64,000 nucleotides of DNA, from assembly GCF_913774235.1 (NCBI RefSeq), contig NZ_CAJYDW010000013.1, positions 1 through 64,000 on the forward strand. The letters are read 5' to 3'. The notes below the pieces were generated by a model, which saw nothing but the letters and a program-made list of their open reading frames with translations, did not search any database and was not told the origin of the DNA. Below are positions 62,692-64,000 of the stretch, piece after piece (the first letter of the stretch is position 1; every line of letters begins with the position of its first letter). Origin of the DNA: an uncultured Pseudomonas sp. Its GTDB lineage: Bacteria; Pseudomonadota; Gammaproteobacteria; Pseudomonadales; Pseudomonadaceae. Made by a program: the position numbers and the translations under genes.

Positions 62692-63798
62692 ATGACGGGG
62701 CAACAACGGGCGGACGGTTCCATGCGCATAGGCATTCTCACCCACGTGAAACATCCGGTCCGCCAGCCCTTCGCCGGCGGCCTCGAAGCCTTCACCTACG
62801 ACATCACCCTGCAACTGCGCGAGCGCGGCCATGCGGTGACCCTGTTCGCCAGTTCGGCCTCGGCGCCGGAGCTGGAAGTGGTGCCCATCCTCGACGACGG
62901 CAACTACGGCGCGGATGGCTGCCGGCGCAAGCGCAACGTGCTCAGCTCCGAGTACCTCGACGAACACCACGGCTATCTCGACTGCCTGCAACGCATCGAT
63001 GGCTACGGCTTCGACGTCATCTTCAACAACTCCCTGCACTACGTGCCGGTGACCATGTCCGGGCTGATCCGCACGCCCATGCTCACCGTGCTGCACACCC
63101 CGCCATTCTTCGAGCTGATCAACGCCATCGGCGAACTGCATAAACGCGGCGGCGGCCATTACTGCACCGTGTCCCAGGCCAATGCGGACAACTGGGCGCA
63201 GTTGGCGCCGGCCTGCCACGTGATTCCCAACGGCATCGACCTCGACGCCTGGCGCCCACGCGATACGCCGATCGGCGAGCATGCCCTCTGGTTCGGTCGC
63301 CTGGTGCCGGACAAGGGGCCGCACCTGGCGCTGGATGCCGCCCGCGAGGCCGGCGTGCCGCTGCGCCTCGCGGGCCAGGCCACCGACGAGCGCTATTTCC
63401 GCCAGGAGATCGAACCGCGACTCGGCGAGCAGGCGGTCTATCTCGGTCATCTGGACCGCACCGCCCTGGCCGCCGAAGTTGCCCAGGCACGCGCCTGCCT
63501 GGTCACCCCCTGCTGGGACGAACCCTTCGGCCTGATCGTCGCCGAAGCCCTGGCCTGTGGCACGCCGGTGGCCGCCTTCGCCCGGGGAGCGTTACCCGAG
63601 TTGCTTACCGCCGAGACCGGCGCCCTGGCTCCGCCAGGCGATGTGCCGGCCCTGGCGGCGGCCCTGCGCGAGGCCCTGTCGCTGTCCCGCCAGGCATGCC
63701 GGAAGCGGGCCGAGGCTCAGTGGAGCCATCGGCTGATGATCGATCGTTACGAGCGCCTGCTCGCCGATGTCGCCGCCGGCCGGGTGGCCCGTGGCTAA
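62692..63798 (+). CDS. Family 4 glycosyltransferase
   Basis: A 368-residue GT-B enzyme. The frame is open from 62428; the ATG at 62692 has a GAGG site eight bases upstream, and the ATG at 62722 (MRIGILTHVKHP) is a possible alternative. The N-terminal half contains PFAGGLEAFTYDITLQLRER, and the C-terminal half the GT4 signature EPFGLIVAEALACGTPV (Glu-x7-Glu). It should transfer a sugar from an NDP-sugar donor; acceptor unknown. It overlaps the next gene by eight bases, so the two likely act in one glycan or glycolipid pathway. Confidence 0.85.
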   Translation: MTGQQRADGSMRIGILTHVKHPVRQPFAGGLEAFTYDITLQLRERGHAVTLFASSASAPELEVVPILDDGNYGADGCRRKRNVLSSEYLDEHHGYLDCLQRIDGYGFDVIFNNSLHYVPVTMSGLIRTPMLTVLHTPPFFELINAIGELHKRGGGHYCTVSQANADNWAQLAPACHVIPNGIDLDAWRPRDTPIGEHALWFGRLVPDKGPHLALDAAREAGVPLRLAGQATDERYFRQEIEPRLGEQAVYLGHLDRTALAAEVAQARACLVTPCWDEPFGLIVAEALACGTPVAAFARGALPELLTAETGALAPPGDVPALAAALREALSLSRQACRKRAEAQWSHRLMIDRYERLLADVAAGRVARG

Positions 63799-64000
63799 GT
63801 TGAGCATTGGCTATTACGCCCACCATCACGGTGCCGGTCATGTGACCCGCGCCCTGGCCATCGCGGCCGCCTTCGATGGACCCCTGACCCTGTTCGGTAG
63901 TCGGCTGCCCGAACGAGTGGACCTGCCCAACGTCCAGCTCTGTCCCTTGCCGGCCGACGTGGCGCCAGGTGTCGAAGGCGAAGCCTTTGCCTGCCTGCAC
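63791..64000 (+). CDS. Glycosyltransferase-like protein, N-terminus only (3' end outside window)
   Basis: From the GTG at 63791, which overlaps the stop of the family 4 enzyme, the frame reads IGYYAHHHGAGHVTRALAIA and stays open to the window edge (70 codons). The Gly-rich loop GAGHVTRA resembles the first loop of MurG-like and related GT-B transferases. A TTG at 63800 is another start. Family assignment is tentative because the donor-binding half is missing. Confidence 0.65.
   Translation, partial: MAKLSIGYYAHHHGAGHVTRALAIAAAFDGPLTLFGSRLPERVDLPNVQLCPLPADVAPGVEGEAFACLH

Noticed and set aside
1-64000. CRISPR arrays, tRNA or rRNA genes
   Set aside because: No regularly spaced short repeats and no cloverleaf or rRNA-like sequence were seen on reading the window.

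Overview
The window looks like a Pseudomonas chromosome: coding is dense and GC-rich, the gene order (pstSCAB-phoU, a CheY-like regulator and an M23 gene; glcC/glcDEFGB; rpoZ-spoT-ridA) resembles that of P. aeruginosa and relatives, the pst genes carry Pho boxes, and there are REP doublets of the Pseudomonas type (core GGGCCGCTCCTACA). I would guess a species near P. oryzihabitans/psychrotolerans, but that is inference from general character only.

Layout. 1-6042: end of the arn (L-Ara4N lipid A modification) operon, arnD(partial)-arnT-arnE-arnF-ugd, followed by an extra overlapping membrane glycosyltransferase gene. 6062-9517: three minus-strand genes (SMP-30-like propeller protein, M20 amidohydrolase, MHS-type transporter). 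9677-17625: Pho-regulated phosphate uptake, pstS / pstC-pstA-pstB-phoU, interrupted between pstA and pstB by a 167-bp palindromic element, then a response regulator. 17703-19486: M23 peptidase and an AraC regulator.

19735-27684: an accessory island with lower GC than its surroundings, flanked by a 160-bp direct repeat that duplicates the 5' part of an M23 peptidase gene. It holds about 1 kb of AT-rich non-coding DNA and a tightly coupled two-gene unit: a 1660-residue protein combining a NERD nuclease-like domain, a degenerate kinase domain, a second kinase-like domain with key residues kept, and a complete SF1 (Upf1/COG1112-type) helicase, plus a 521-residue partner I do not recognise. This is the best candidate for a new or little-described defence system. 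No integrase is visible.

27626-39507: M23 peptidase, 7TM diguanylate cyclase, CNNM/CorC-type membrane protein, and the glycolate operon glcDEFGB with divergent glcC and two identical GlcC-type operators 100 bp apart. 39508-40987: a second accessory patch: an Abi_2 (AbiD/AbiF-like) HEPN-motif protein gene on the minus strand, preceded by four consecutive hairpins and followed, on the opposite strand, by a promoter-terminator pair that could make a very short RNA. 40988-43863: rpoZ-spoT-ridA, without the gmk gene usually found upstream of rpoZ.

43998-64000: katE; metN-metI-metQ with a second tandem metQ; two envelope protein genes; MFS transporter; rubredoxin; HU-like protein; SulP transporter with a beta-carbonic anhydrase; two chemoreceptors with a possible 40-residue membrane peptide between them; glyoxalase I; CsbD-like stress protein; GST-like protein; and at the right edge a family-4 glycosyltransferase overlapping the start of another glycosyltransferase-like gene. 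No tRNA, rRNA or CRISPR array was seen.
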